Source of the DNA: a virus
DNA length: 64,000 nt
Strand: one strand, 5' to 3'
IMG/VR virus record: IMGVR_UViG_3300031251_000007
Location: 23,782-87,781 of that record
Positions 33,001-42,137 of the stretch are shown here, piece after piece. A model generated the notes under the pieces. That model did no database searches. It saw only the letters and a list, made by a program, of their open reading frames with translations, and was not told the DNA's origin. Position 1 is the stretch's first letter. Each line of letters begins with the position of its first letter. The position numbers and the translations under genes were made by a program.

Positions 33001-34643
33001 CCGCCCGTGAGCTCGGCGGTCGGCTCGAAGAGCACGGGCTCGAATATCTTGCCGGGCTCGCCGCTGAAATCGGGATCCGCGCTGGACGTCAGCGACGCTT
33101 GGCGCGGATAGCGCACGACAGTGTTGAGCCCGGTAATGACCTGATCCGCTTCGACATCGATCCGCTGTCCGGTGTCGTTCTCTTTCAGCGAGCTGATGCG
33201 TACGACGAAGTTGGAGAGCTTGCGGCGTGTATGCGTGAGCGCCAACAGGTCGCCCACTTCCAGACGGGAGTACCGGAAGTCGACGGTGAACTTGGCCGTC
33301 GGGCGTCCGGATACGGCGGCGCGCACGCGCGTCTCGCCGAGCTCCTGCGCCGAGTAGGAGTCGGTCAGGTAGTGCGCCTGGAATGTGCTCGCTTCATGCG
33401 CGCCGATTTCGTCGACCGACGCTTGATCTTTCGCCTCAACGGACTTCGCCGTATAGTCGTCGCGTCGATCCAGATACTCGATCGTGTGGATGTTCTCGGC
33501 ATCGGCCGGGTCGGGATACTCCAGACTCAGATCGCCAATGAAGTCGTCGTCGGTGAGCGAGTAGCAGACCTGGATGCTGTAGCTGCCGTCAGCATTCTGC
33601 TGCAGAAACTTCGGCGTGTGCTTGACCTGATCTTGCGGCGCGGCCCACACGGGGCCCGTCGTGACGCTGTCCCACAGCGGCAGCACCTCGAGCGCGCCGT
33701 TGCTCATGCGCACGAGCGAATTGCTCTGCTCCAAAATATCGCTAATCCACTCGCGTGCTGCGCGCTGACTGTCGCACGGCACGCCCATCAAAAAGCCGTG
33801 CGCCAGGCATGCGGTGCGGTAGTCGTCGAGCGCCTCGCTGCCCGGCCAGTCCATGCCGAACACCGGGTTGGTCAGGATCTGCTGAATGATGTCGGCCGGA
33901 TTCGCCCCAACCTTCAGGACCGGATGCTCACCGTCGCTGTCGGTGTAGGTCGCCTCGCTGCTCGCGTGCGGAACGAACGTCGGTTGCGGCGGCCCGTCTT
34001 CGATGCCTTCGGTCGGGAGACTCCAGTCGCGCACGGACTGCTCGAGCGCGATGCAGAATCCCTCGAAGGTGAGGTTCGGCAGCTGCGCCTGCTGATAGAG
34101 CGGCCATTCGAGGCGACCGAGGCTTGCGAGGAACGGATACGCCAACTCGATCGAGTTGTCGGTGGACCCCACATGGCCGGGCGTCAGCGAGGTCCAGAGC
34201 TTGCGGCCCGAACCGAGCAGCCGGTCATACGAATCGCGCCACGCGGGCTGATGCTCGGAGCCCGGAAAGATCCGCCCGCCGAAGTTGGGCGGGCGAATGA
34301 CCCCGTCGTCGCCGACGTGGTCGAAGTCCGCGAGCGTGATGAACGTGTCACGCTTGTAGAGCGTGCGAATGCCCTCGATTGGCCCCTCGCCGATCGCCCA
34401 CTGCAGCGAGACGAAATAGATGTATTGATCGTTGGTCGGATGCGCGGCGCCGAATCCTGACCCCGGTGTCTTGAACACGATTCCGGCCGCCGGCTGGTGC
34501 TGCAGCTTGCCCATCCAGATGAGCCGCGGCGTGACCATACAGCGACCGAAGTTGACGGCAATGACCTCGCCGTAGGCCGTCGTCGATACATCGACGCCCT
34601 TGGCGGGCTTCGTGCCCTGCGACTTGGGGAGCTTCGCGCCCAT
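30018..34643 (-). CDS. Tail tip host-specificity protein (lambda J-like) with LamG-like domains
   Basis: 1541 residues. The N-terminal ~1000 residues match the central hub/J-type baseplate protein (MGAKLPKSQGTKPAKG; VISGLNTVV-like strand segments; fibronectin-like ATNLAAQFVDVTGGARLYLT). About 880-1340 holds two concanavalin/LamG-like modules (APLAYWRMSPYPGG ... GSFNGYFDEYALIP; AKPLTYCRFNEAP ... GVVDEIALYNHGL), likely for binding surface glycan. The C-terminal 200 residues form another beta domain. The start overlaps the upstream stop (TAATG). It forms the distal tail tip and recognises the host. Confidence 0.85.
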   Translation of the reverse strand: MGAKLPKSQGTKPAKGVDVSTTAYGEVIAVNFGRCMVTPRLIWMGKLQHQPAAGIVFKTPGSGFGAAHPTNDQYIYFVSLQWAIGEGPIEGIRTLYKRDTFITLADFDHVGDDGVIRPPNFGGRIFPGSEHQPAWRDSYDRLLGSGRKLWTSLTPGHVGSTDNSIELAYPFLASLGRLEWPLYQQAQLPNLTFEGFCIALEQSVRDWSLPTEGIEDGPPQPTFVPHASSEATYTDSDGEHPVLKVGANPADIIQQILTNPVFGMDWPGSEALDDYRTACLAHGFLMGVPCDSQRAAREWISDILEQSNSLVRMSNGALEVLPLWDSVTTGPVWAAPQDQVKHTPKFLQQNADGSYSIQVCYSLTDDDFIGDLSLEYPDPADAENIHTIEYLDRRDDYTAKSVEAKDQASVDEIGAHEASTFQAHYLTDSYSAQELGETRVRAAVSGRPTAKFTVDFRYSRLEVGDLLALTHTRRKLSNFVVRISSLKENDTGQRIDVEADQVITGLNTVVRYPRQASLTSSADPDFSGEPGKIFEPVLFEPTAELTGGDLELWIAADGQEEQWGGATVWMSEDGGVTYEAQGRITDRARMGKLQAAMTDTSTSLDVQLRAPAGSTVELEVQTIADAIRFKAQLYIDGGDTSLRVPYEVLSYIDPALTAPNRYTLSGLRRGGFGTPDQLHRAGANVVRIDDPAIFKLALPARLVGVPLKFKLTSFNRYGGGEQALEDVAELTYVVRGTYLWGPVAQATNLAAQFVDVTGGARLYLTWDPVADYRGVVEYEIRKGSQGWARAVVLGTTRETRFEVVSDGVYWVAARVAVSLGGDPQFVYGEPYGIPLKESAETASNIVGGADELAMGWSDFASLVITDAPLAYWRMSPYPGGTLKVFDEVTPGTSAGSYTLTVPDTQMFQPGGAVVNDLFPNSAYVYTAGGGDRITLTRSVNDLNRDEFTLIFWAQWSGLGTSQAYLYSKGTGAWITVEASGVLRWLAQTSGSQILGGSNFRDGQMHMIALSFRRFDAHGMETRLLELTMDGLPEGAINGATFPVTTGTTYFGDRGSPVSGSFNGYFDEYALIPQYMNHNQLRSWWRAAREFGPGVYRSYVMAAKPLTYCRFNEAPTSRHIIDQMGGPHPLIASTETSFVPGLLNGDDDQAVDFTGVSGSNAASVGFPVGANLLQVALECVFQPDAVASGYVQGIYTNGPFIAVKADGSIEAHFPKLDTTDQVVATPPGAYSAGQRLHVVAGCDATFGLLVLVVNGGTPIVAPATIGAPIATGAQLICAEAPLTGFSRFAGVVDEIALYNHGLTIDRIAAHAMAAQFGQHITNLEVTSSGYLRATPKMSGYYQIPDAHIVTLARRMLVRINVGWDAVAVDATSIRDAADFGAIGQVNVVDAANLITARPEISISDDLSGDDWTGGDTRPEWAPYKPGSYLVGRVRLRVFLESKVDGIVAELRALTWTVEAPDYTLTGRVTTSVSGVVHVTYPKAFYPIGGNPGLVVTPRAAGVPTQIEQMRVTNETTTGFDLDVVTTGGMRLVRDFTWQAAGF

Positions 34644-35125
34644 TAGGTCGCCGCCTCCCAGCAGTGCAGACTCCAGAGACTATCCGTGATGTCAGCGAGC
34701 GTGCGGTCCTGATCAAGGTTGGTGCGCACGACGCGACCCGCCGGCTGGTACGCATGGATGACCCATGGCCACGCTTCGACGATCGCGCCGTGCGTGACGC
34801 GCGCCACGACGCGCCGCCCCGTCGTCATCGGCACGCGAAAGAGCACGATGTCGCCGGGCAGCGCTGCGCGAATCACCTCGCGCGCAAAGCGGCCAATGAC
34901 CTCGCGATACATCTGCTCGCCGGCGCGCAGGCGCGCGAGCGCGCCCTTGTACGGCTGCGGCTCAGGTTGCGAGATGAGGCAGCAGGCCGCGTAGACCCGC
35001 AAGAGAATCATCGCGCAATCGACGCCGGCGCCCTTGCAGCCCTGGCTTGCGACGTACGGCGTATCGATCCAGCTTGCGGCCTCGATAGCCACCTGCGCGC
35101 GCTGTTCCATCTGCAACACCGTCAT
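34643..35125 (-). CDS. NlpC/P60-type tail peptidase (lambda K-like)
   Basis: 160 residues. GVDCAMILLRVY holds the likely nucleophile Cys37, VTHGAIVEAWPWVIHAY holds His112 (with H124), and GDIVLFRVP is the usual strand between. These fit NlpC/P60 peptidases of tail tips, which cut peptidoglycan peptides during entry or help tail assembly. It is coupled to the upstream BR0599-type gene by ATGA. Confidence 0.83.
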   Translation of the reverse strand: MTVLQMEQRAQVAIEAASWIDTPYVASQGCKGAGVDCAMILLRVYAACCLISQPEPQPYKGALARLRAGEQMYREVIGRFAREVIRAALPGDIVLFRVPMTTGRRVVARVTHGAIVEAWPWVIHAYQPAGRVVRTNLDQDRTLADITDSLWSLHCWEAAT

Positions 35126-36207
35126 GACTCGGGATCCGTCTCGGGAACCTTCACGACCACGTCGGTCAGATCCTTCATCTTGGTGCCGGTGATCGCTGCT
35201 TCCGGTGGGACGTTCGGGAAACCGCGATAGCGCGCCTGGTTCGAGAGTTTCGCGCAGCCGCCGCCGTACGTCTTGTCGCAGCCAGGCGAGAGCACGAACT
35301 GATCGCCCTGCGCCGGTGGATATGGCAACGGCATCGTCAGCTCGAAATTTCCGTCGCCGGGATGCTGCTTGACGGTGCGCCGCACAAAGGAGTTGAGCCC
35401 CGTCGTGAAGCGGATGACACCCTCATCGAAGTACCCCGGCGGCTTGTTGCGTGCGCCGACGGTTCGCACCGCATCGGCGCGGATCGATGACAGTGTCGAA
35501 CCGATCGCCACCGCCCCCGGCAGTTCGAAATCTTCACGACGGAGACCGCAACCTGTACCGAACAGCGGCCATACGCAGCCCGGCCGATATACGTAGCGAG
35601 GGAAGTCGGCGGCGAGCAGATTGAGTGCGGACTTGACCGTCAGCTCGATGCGCGTCTCGGTCGGCACCGTTACCTTACCGACGTAGCCGGTGAACCGCTC
35701 GAGCGCGCCCGTGGCGTTGAAGATCAGCACGCGCGACTGCGGCGATGCGTTCACATTATTCGGCAGCAGTGCATTCGGATCGGTGAACGTTGGGTCGAGG
35801 ATCGGTCCCGGCATCGGCGCAAAGGCGCGCCACACGGTCACCGACGCTCCAGCTGAGAACAGGCCGTTTTGCGCGGCAATCAGCAACGGGGCCGGAAGCA
35901 ATGGTTGCGCCACGGTGCCGGTAACACCGGGGTCCGTTCCGCCCGCGGTATCGATTGGTGCCAGCTTTATCGTCAGGTCATCGACCTGCAGCCCCGGCTT
36001 CTCGCTGACCGCGCCAATGGTGACCCGGGCGCCGTCATGACGGAACACGGCGGCGCCCTTTTCGGGGAACTGCAGGCTGACGTCGGCCTCGGTGTATCTC
36101 AGCGTGAAGCCGTAGCGGGTGACGATCTCAACGGCGCGCGTCGACCAGAAACGGCGCGCCCCAGACTGCTCCAAGAGCGCCACGAGAGCCGGCAGGGCGG
36201 TCTTCAT
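35122..36207 (-). CDS. Distal tail protein, DUF2163 / BR0599 type
   Basis: 361 residues. KTALPALVALLEQSGARRFW opens the DUF2163-type part; the central region has GYVGKVTVPTETRIELTVKS and PLFGTGCGLRREDF. The C-terminal LSPGCDKTYGGGCAKLSNQA then RYRGFPNVPP is the BR0599 signature with conserved cysteines. This protein sits between DUF2460 and NlpC proteins in many siphoviruses and gene transfer agents and belongs to the tail tip. Confidence 0.85.
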   Translation of the reverse strand: MKTALPALVALLEQSGARRFWSTRAVEIVTRYGFTLRYTEADVSLQFPEKGAAVFRHDGARVTIGAVSEKPGLQVDDLTIKLAPIDTAGGTDPGVTGTVAQPLLPAPLLIAAQNGLFSAGASVTVWRAFAPMPGPILDPTFTDPNALLPNNVNASPQSRVLIFNATGALERFTGYVGKVTVPTETRIELTVKSALNLLAADFPRYVYRPGCVWPLFGTGCGLRREDFELPGAVAIGSTLSSIRADAVRTVGARNKPPGYFDEGVIRFTTGLNSFVRRTVKQHPGDGNFELTMPLPYPPAQGDQFVLSPGCDKTYGGGCAKLSNQARYRGFPNVPPEAAITGTKMKDLTDVVVKVPETDPES

Positions 36208-36827
36208 CGCTTCACGCTCTTGATGTGCACCTCGCGCAATGCGTGCAGGAGGTAGGTGAAGTTTTCGAAGTCGATCGAGTCGTCGTCGAACTCGACGCGG
36301 AAGTAGAATTCGCAGCTCGCCTTGATCTGCGTGACCGTTCCCGGTGGCGCGACCGCGAACTGCACCAGTCCTTGCGACTCGGTCCAGCCAGTCAACGTGG
36401 TGCCGCTTTGGTTCTTCACCACCAGCGTGCCAGCCTTGATCTCGTATATCGGCTCGACAAACCCGCCGTAGTTGCGAAGGATCTGGAAATTCTTCGTGAC
36501 GCCATTCCCGGCACCGATGAATTGATTGGTGATGGCGAAGTCTTCCGGGTCCCGGAACAAGAACGTGTCGCCGCGGGCCCGGTGCGTCAGGAAATGGCCG
36601 ACGATCGGCCGCAGCATGTCGCCGAGCTGCGGGTGCCCGGCTTGACCGATCGAACCGTAGGCGAGCTTCCAGTGCCAGCGCGGAAAGGCCCACGTCGCGG
36701 CGGCCGTATCGAGGCCGCTGGCGACCTCTTCAGTCAGCGTCTTGAACTCAGGACTGCGCGCGCTCGACCAGTCGAGCCGCCCGGTGCCGGTGCCCGTTGC
36801 GGCGGGGGGGAAGACGGCGTTGCTCAT
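36204..36827 (-). CDS. Distal tail protein, DUF2460 type
   Basis: 207 residues from MSNAVFPPAATGTG. Characteristic DUF2460 blocks are WKLAYGSIGQAGHP, PIVGHFLTHRARGDTFLFRD and EFYFRVEFDDDSIDFENFTY. It forms part of the tail tip together with the DUF2163/BR0599 protein, whose gene overlaps by ATGA. Confidence 0.87.
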   Translation of the reverse strand: MSNAVFPPAATGTGTGRLDWSSARSPEFKTLTEEVASGLDTAAATWAFPRWHWKLAYGSIGQAGHPQLGDMLRPIVGHFLTHRARGDTFLFRDPEDFAITNQFIGAGNGVTKNFQILRNYGGFVEPIYEIKAGTLVVKNQSGTTLTGWTESQGLVQFAVAPPGTVTQIKASCEFYFRVEFDDDSIDFENFTYLLHALREVHIKSVKR

Positions 36828-36877
36828 GCAGCGACCCTTGACGGCGAATCCCGCTGCGGCGTAGGCAGCGCGTCCTG

Positions 36878-37426
36878 ATGACGACACAGACGGCCAGGCC
36901 GTTTCTCTGCGCCGCTTCGCTCCTCCTCCTCGCTGGGTGCTGGACCTACGGAACGAAATTCACCCAGGACCAAGTCCGCCAACTGAAGCCGGGCATGACC
37001 GTTGACGAAGTCGAGGCGATCATGGGGCCACCGAACTCCATGATGGCCGGCACCGTTACGCGTGCGACATGGGTGTACGCCACGGCCCTCGGCGCGGTGA
37101 ACTCGCTGAATCTCGTCTTCGGCGCCGACGGTCGGCTTACCGCCGTCCCGGGCTCCGCAACTCCCGCGCAGGCCCCCTCGCTGCTCGGCCATGCGGACCA
37201 ACTGAAGGCCGGCATGACGATGGAGCAGGTGACCGCCATCATCGGGCCACCCGATCAGGCGACTGCCGGAATCCCGGCGGTTGATCCGGCGACCGGCCAG
37301 ACAACCGGTTCGCAGACCATCGCGACATGGGTTGCGCCGCCCGGCACGCCAGGCCTTAAGGCGCTGACGCTGATGTTCGGTCCAGACGGACGCGTCACAT
37401 CGATCCCACCCTTGCCGCACAGCTGA
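36878..37426 (+). CDS. Inserted plus-strand lipoprotein with two BamE/SmpA-like repeats (moron)
   Basis: 182 residues. Signal peptide FLCAASLLLLAGC has a lipobox near Cys21. Two tandem modules follow: QLKPGMTVDEVEAIMGPPNS ... LNLVFGADGRL and QLKAGMTMEQVTAIIGPPDQ ... LTLMFGPDGRV, the helix-turn-strand pattern of BamE/SmpA-type lipoproteins. It is encoded against the tail operon between the tape-measure and DUF2460 genes, so it probably has its own promoter (none convincing is visible in the 50-nt divergent gap). A role in the outer envelope, such as superinfection exclusion, is inference. Confidence 0.7.
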   Translation: MTTQTARPFLCAASLLLLAGCWTYGTKFTQDQVRQLKPGMTVDEVEAIMGPPNSMMAGTVTRATWVYATALGAVNSLNLVFGADGRLTAVPGSATPAQAPSLLGHADQLKAGMTMEQVTAIIGPPDQATAGIPAVDPATGQTTGSQTIATWVAPPGTPGLKALTLMFGPDGRVTSIPPLPHS

Positions 37427-37428
37427 CC

Positions 37429-40400
37429 TCACCGCAGCCTCCGGGCCATGTTCTGATCGAAGCCGCGGACGCGATCACCGAAGAAACGGCTGAATCGGTC
37501 GCCGTGCTCTTGGAGCACACGATCGACGCCCGTCGCATCCATCGCCTGGATGACCGGCGCAAAGGTGAACTGGTTACCGGCCTGCGCCTTCGCGCCGGTG
37601 TCGTGGCTGCGTCGCTGCACGCTGTCCGCGATCCGATCACCGAGCTGCGCATAGTGCGGCATGGTGAGCATCGGTGCGTTCACCCGCTTCACGCTCCGAA
37701 CGAGATCGACCGCTCCCACGACCGTCTCAGAGATCCGTCGCGGCAGCACGAGTTCCTTCGCGTGCGCCTGCAGCATCATGTCGCTTTGTAGGTAGGCGCC
37801 GCCGGCCGCCGAGCCGCTGGCGGTGACGGTGGCCTGGCCACTGGCAATCATCGCGGCGGTGATCACTGCCGTCGGGCCCGCGGCGAAGCCGCCGATGTAC
37901 GGGATCATCGCGACGGACTCAGCGGACAGCGCGATCGCAGCAACCGCGGCGCCGACCGCCACTTCGTGCATCGCTGAGGCGAGCGCGCCGGCCTCGATAG
38001 CGATCAGCGGCTGCAGGATCGCCATCACGATCATGCTCGCCGCCGCGACGGCGAACGCCGCAGCAAGCTCGATCGTCTGGGCCACGAGCTGAATGGTCCC
38101 CGCCAGAGAGACGGCGATGGTCGCGGCAGATGCGGCCAGCTTCAGCGCCTCGCCGGCCACCCATGCAGAGACCTCGCCGATCTTTGCACCGATCGACGTC
38201 GCGATCTCGCCAAGCGTCAATCCGGTGCGGCTGCCGGAGTTGACGGCCGTCGCCGTCGTCTTCGCCGTTTCCGCTACGCCGTGCGCCAGGGCTTCGCCAT
38301 CTTTGGCGGCGATGCTCTGATAGGCCTCTGCCCACGCCATTCCCGTACGGGCGTTGCTGCCCGCTTCTGTCGCACCGATAATGCCCGCCTGCGCCGCCCA
38401 AGCGACGACGACATTCTTCGCCTGGCCCGCCGCCCATTCGGCGGAGCCCTTCACCGCCGCATCGCTCAGCGAGAGCAACATCGACTGCCCCGCGGCACGT
38501 GCCGCCTGCCCGAGCGTGGTCGTGCCCTGGATGATGCCCTGCACTGACGTCGAGAACGCGCTGGAGATGCTATCCGCGACGGTGGTGAACGTGTCCCCGA
38601 TGAGGTTTGCGACCTTGAGCGCCTGCTCGTAGCCCTTCACTTCGATTGCGACGGTCTGAATCTCCTCTTGTCGCCCCTGCTCTTCTTCGGGGTTGGCCTT
38701 CTCGGCACCTGGTGCCGTGAGGGTATCGAGCCGCGACCGCCCGGCGCTGATCTTCTGCTGCAGCGCCCCGGTGACATCGTCGCTGCCCTGGAGGCCGAAC
38801 GCCCTGAAGATGGCGGCCTTCTGTCCGATGGCGACCAGCTGCTTGTCGTAGTCTTCGAGCGCGGCGCGCTGCGCCTGCAGGCCCTTGGCATTGGCCAACT
38901 GCTCGTTCAGGTCGCGGTATTGCCGGCCGAGTGCATCGACATCGGCGGTCAGCTTGACGACCGATGGATCGGTTGCGCCGAGGGCCTTCTGCTGCTGCGC
39001 AAGCAGCGTGATCTGCTGATCCAACTCCGTCTTGGTCGCGCTGACCTGCCCTTCAAGTGCCAGCTGGCTGTCGCCGTAGACACGTGCACGGATCGATGCC
39101 GCGTCGAATTGCGATGCGAGCCCCGACGTGTCGCCGGCAAGCGCGCTGACGCGCTGCTGCAGCGCCGTAATGATGGCGCCATTCGCCCCCGGCAGCGAGG
39201 CGATTTCCTGTATCGCACCGCGTAGAAAGTCAATTGAGCGCGCGGACACGTCGAACGACGGCCCAACCGCCGCCGCTTGCCGCCCGATCTTGGCCAGCTC
39301 GTTCTCAACAGGCGGCCCGACCTTCTGCAAGTCCATCAGCTGCGCGCGAAGCGACGCGGCGGCGCCGGAATTTCCTTGCGATTCGAATTCAGCAATCTTG
39401 CTCTGCAGCGCGGAGACTTGCTGCTGCCAGGCGCCGAACGCATCGCCGGTGAGCCCGGCTTGCGCGCGGATGGCCACCATCTGCTGATCGAATTGGAAGG
39501 TGCTGCTTTGCGCGGCGGCGAGCTCGCTCGCGTATTTCTTCGCGGCATCGGATGCCGGATTCAACCCCGCATCGCCCGCCTTCTTCAGTGCGGCCTCGAT
39601 CGCATTGGCGCGCTCCGCAGCAATATCGAAATTCGGCCCCAGGAACTTCGCCGAGACGTTGATACCCTGGAGCTGTAGCTCCAGGTCCCTGAAGATATTC
39701 TTGACCTCGTTCGTATCGGCGCCCATCGACTGCGTCGACGTGCTCATGCTGGCGGCGGACGCCGCGGCTTGCTGCGCTGCTTGCGCAACCGCTTGCGCGC
39801 TCTGCTCGCGATCGCCCTCGGCGCGCGTATCAATCTCCGATTGGCGCAACGTCACCGGTGCTGATGGCGGGGTAGGCGTTGCGAACGTTGGCACTGCGGG
39901 CCGGAACGCTGGCGGCGTCGGGGTCGGTGTTTCCGCACCGCCTTGAACAAACGGTGGCGTATAGGCCCCACCGTAGGCCGGCATCGAGATCGCCGTCGGC
40001 GGCGGCACATAAGGCGCCTGCGGTGCACCCGTGCCCACCCTATTCGCTGACTCGTTCAGCAGATCGATCGTACCCTTTGCTTCGGCCGCCCTCTTGCCGA
40101 CATCTTCGATCCGCTCACCCATCGTCTGAAGCGGCGCACCGGCGGCCGTGGCAGAGCCGCTGAGTCCATTGACCGCGTAGCCCGCTCCGGTCGCGGCGAC
40201 GCTGAGCGCAACGGCGCCGGCGCCGACGATCCGCATGAGGCTTCCCGCGCCAGCAAGGCCGGCGCCCGTCGCCAGCACCTCGAGCGCGCCCCAAGCGGGC
40301 ACGAGCGCACTCAGCGCCAACAGCAGCGGGCCGGCGACCACCGCGAGCGCGGCCGCAGCGATCGCCGTGCTCTGAATCGGCAACGGCAGCCTGCTGAACC

Positions 40401-41622
40401 CGTCCGCCATGGCCGCGACAACGCCGAGCAGGGGTTCCGCCGCCTGTAGCGTCGAGGCCAGCGCCGGCGCGAGCCGATCCCCCAGGGCGGTCGCCACAGC
40501 GATCGCGTCGTTGCCCACCTGCCTCATCGCAAAGCCGGGCGTGGCGCGCGTACGCGCGAGTTCATGGTCGATGGTGCCGTTGGCCTGCACCACATCGGCA
40601 GTGACCTGTCGGTAGCTCTTCGCCTGCACGCCCGCGGTGTTCAGAATGCCCGTCAAGGCGCGCACGTCTTCGACAATGCCGGAGAGGCCTTGCGGGTCGC
40701 CCTTGAACGCATCCACCAAGCCGATAAGCGTCTCGGTCAGCCCCTTATCTTTCACCTCCTGGCGCAAGGCTTCGCTCGATAGACCGATGCCGCGGAGCGC
40801 CTGGCTTGCTTGATCGGACGGGCTGACCATGGCTAGCAGCGCGCCGCGGAGGCCGGTTACGGCTTCGTCGGCCGTGCCGCCGAGTTTGGTGAACGTTGCA
40901 ACGAATGAGATGACATCCGAGAGCGGAACGCCGAGCTGCGCGGCGATTGGGATGACGCGATTGAGCGAGCCGGCGAAGTCTTCCGCTTCCGCGCCGCCGG
41001 CCTGGATGCCGACCGCTAGCTGATCTGTCGCCTGCGCCGCGGTGAGCCCGGTGGCGGAATATGCCTGCAGCGCCGCCGTCACCGTGCGTGCCACGGTTTC
41101 GGTTGAGCCAAAGCCGATCGTCGCGGCCTTGGCTGAGTTTTCGAGGATGTCGAGCGCCTCGGCGCCGCGCGGGCCGATGCTGGTGATCGTCAGCAGTCCC
41201 TGCGCCAGATCCGTGGGGCTTTGCCCCAACGCCGGCGCAAGCCGCAGGACTGCGGCGCGAAAGAACTCGACGTCCTGGCTGCCGGCGCCGGTGAGGGTAC
41301 CGATCTTCGTGACCAGCGTGTCGAAGTCGGCGCCGAGCTTGGCGAGCGCCACGCCGCCGCCGACCACCGGCAGCGTGATCGCGGCAGTGAGGCCGGTGCC
41401 GATGCTGCGCGCCGCTTGCTGGATCCTCGACCCGAGCTTGGCGGTGGCACTGTTACCAACGGAATCGAGCGCCTTGTTGATGCGATCGGCCATCGCCTCG
41501 ACGCCGCCGCCGAGCTTGCTCTGCATGGCGGCATTGACGGCCTTTAGGCCGGCGTCGAAGTTCGTGTGATCGAGGAGGAACTCGACCGCGACGCGTCCGA
41601 CGGTGCCGCTGGCGACGCTCAT
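37429..41622 (-). CDS. Tail tape measure protein
   Basis: About 1397 residues from the ATG behind GAGGGG. N-terminal FLLDHTNFDAGLKAVNAAMQ, the TP901-type core (GADFDTLVTKIGTLTGAGSQ; GGTADEAVTGLRGALLAMVS), long coiled coils (KIAEFESQGNSGAAASLRAQ) and several hydrophobic helices near 1200-1300 (MIVMAILQPLIAIEAGALAS) match tape measure proteins. Length sets tail length: ~1400 residues implies a tail of roughly 200 nm by the usual 0.15 nm per residue. The hydrophobic part enters the host membrane during DNA delivery. Confidence 0.92.
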   Translation of the reverse strand: MSVASGTVGRVAVEFLLDHTNFDAGLKAVNAAMQSKLGGGVEAMADRINKALDSVGNSATAKLGSRIQQAARSIGTGLTAAITLPVVGGGVALAKLGADFDTLVTKIGTLTGAGSQDVEFFRAAVLRLAPALGQSPTDLAQGLLTITSIGPRGAEALDILENSAKAATIGFGSTETVARTVTAALQAYSATGLTAAQATDQLAVGIQAGGAEAEDFAGSLNRVIPIAAQLGVPLSDVISFVATFTKLGGTADEAVTGLRGALLAMVSPSDQASQALRGIGLSSEALRQEVKDKGLTETLIGLVDAFKGDPQGLSGIVEDVRALTGILNTAGVQAKSYRQVTADVVQANGTIDHELARTRATPGFAMRQVGNDAIAVATALGDRLAPALASTLQAAEPLLGVVAAMADGFSRLPLPIQSTAIAAAALAVVAGPLLLALSALVPAWGALEVLATGAGLAGAGSLMRIVGAGAVALSVAATGAGYAVNGLSGSATAAGAPLQTMGERIEDVGKRAAEAKGTIDLLNESANRVGTGAPQAPYVPPPTAISMPAYGGAYTPPFVQGGAETPTPTPPAFRPAVPTFATPTPPSAPVTLRQSEIDTRAEGDREQSAQAVAQAAQQAAASAASMSTSTQSMGADTNEVKNIFRDLELQLQGINVSAKFLGPNFDIAAERANAIEAALKKAGDAGLNPASDAAKKYASELAAAQSSTFQFDQQMVAIRAQAGLTGDAFGAWQQQVSALQSKIAEFESQGNSGAAASLRAQLMDLQKVGPPVENELAKIGRQAAAVGPSFDVSARSIDFLRGAIQEIASLPGANGAIITALQQRVSALAGDTSGLASQFDAASIRARVYGDSQLALEGQVSATKTELDQQITLLAQQQKALGATDPSVVKLTADVDALGRQYRDLNEQLANAKGLQAQRAALEDYDKQLVAIGQKAAIFRAFGLQGSDDVTGALQQKISAGRSRLDTLTAPGAEKANPEEEQGRQEEIQTVAIEVKGYEQALKVANLIGDTFTTVADSISSAFSTSVQGIIQGTTTLGQAARAAGQSMLLSLSDAAVKGSAEWAAGQAKNVVVAWAAQAGIIGATEAGSNARTGMAWAEAYQSIAAKDGEALAHGVAETAKTTATAVNSGSRTGLTLGEIATSIGAKIGEVSAWVAGEALKLAASAATIAVSLAGTIQLVAQTIELAAAFAVAAASMIVMAILQPLIAIEAGALASAMHEVAVGAAVAAIALSAESVAMIPYIGGFAAGPTAVITAAMIASGQATVTASGSAAGGAYLQSDMMLQAHAKELVLPRRISETVVGAVDLVRSVKRVNAPMLTMPHYAQLGDRIADSVQRRSHDTGAKAQAGNQFTFAPVIQAMDATGVDRVLQEHGDRFSRFFGDRVRGFDQNMARRLR

Positions 41623-42137
41623 CAACCCCTCAGTGTCTCGCCGCGCTCACGCGCCGCGCGCAGCGCCGCAATCTCTGCCTCGCGCGCGGCTCGTCCGCCG
41701 TCTGCTCCGCCACCGAACATCGCCTCCATCTCGGCAAACGCCCGCATCGAGCGGTCTTCTTGGTTGCGACCGAGGAGCTCATCGATCGAGGGCACGCGAT
41801 CCTTCTTGCAGTACGGTGCAAGCAGATGGTGCACGATCCACGCGTCGCGCTCGCGTTCGATCTCGATGCTTCGTCCGTAGCCTTCGGCCATCTCGTCGAA
41901 CTCGTCGAAGGTCAGCTCGCACACCTCGAGCGGCTTGAGTCCGATCCGCGCGCCTAAGACGACGGCGTGCGCGTACCAGTGTCGGAATCCGTAGTCTTCG
42001 AGGGGGACTCCGTCCTCTCCGGATCGAGTCCCGTCGGTTCGTTTGGGACGGCGCCCGCTTTCTTGTCGACCTCGGCTTGTTTCAGCATGGACTTGAAGAT
42101 CGCTGTCTGCCCGAGGGCCAGCTCCAGTGGACCCCAA
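41622..42137 (-). CDS. Tail assembly chaperone T-part, made by -1 frameshift
   Basis: Open frame whose useful part runs from the slippery site at 42041-42047 to the stop at 41622; the part upstream of 42041 is only an open alternative frame. The product after the shift reads RTDGTRSGEDGVPLEDYGF, then LGARIGLKPLEVCELTFDEF and HHLLAPYCKKDRVPSIDELL, as in other G-T fusions. It overlaps the end of the G gene (41954) and its stop overlaps the tape-measure ATG, the standard place for lambda GT-type proteins, which bind the tape measure before tube polymerisation. Confidence 0.78.
   Translation of the reverse strand: MGSTGAGPRADSDLQVHAETSRGRQESGRRPKRTDGTRSGEDGVPLEDYGFRHWYAHAVVLGARIGLKPLEVCELTFDEFDEMAEGYGRSIEIERERDAWIVHHLLAPYCKKDRVPSIDELLGRNQEDRSMRAFAEMEAMFGGGADGGRAAREAEIAALRAARERGETLRG

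Noticed and set aside
33266-33275. GGGAGTACCG, identical to the repeat core, within the tail-hub gene
   Set aside because: One isolated 10-mer in 64 kb is expected by chance at roughly one in ten, and no second sub-motif follows it.
31593-34460. 955-codon open frame on the plus strand, antisense to the tail-hub gene
   Set aside because: High GC removes stops from the opposite frame. It follows the hub gene's codon pattern exactly, has no domain, and its composition is Arg/Asp/His-rich as expected for a shadow.
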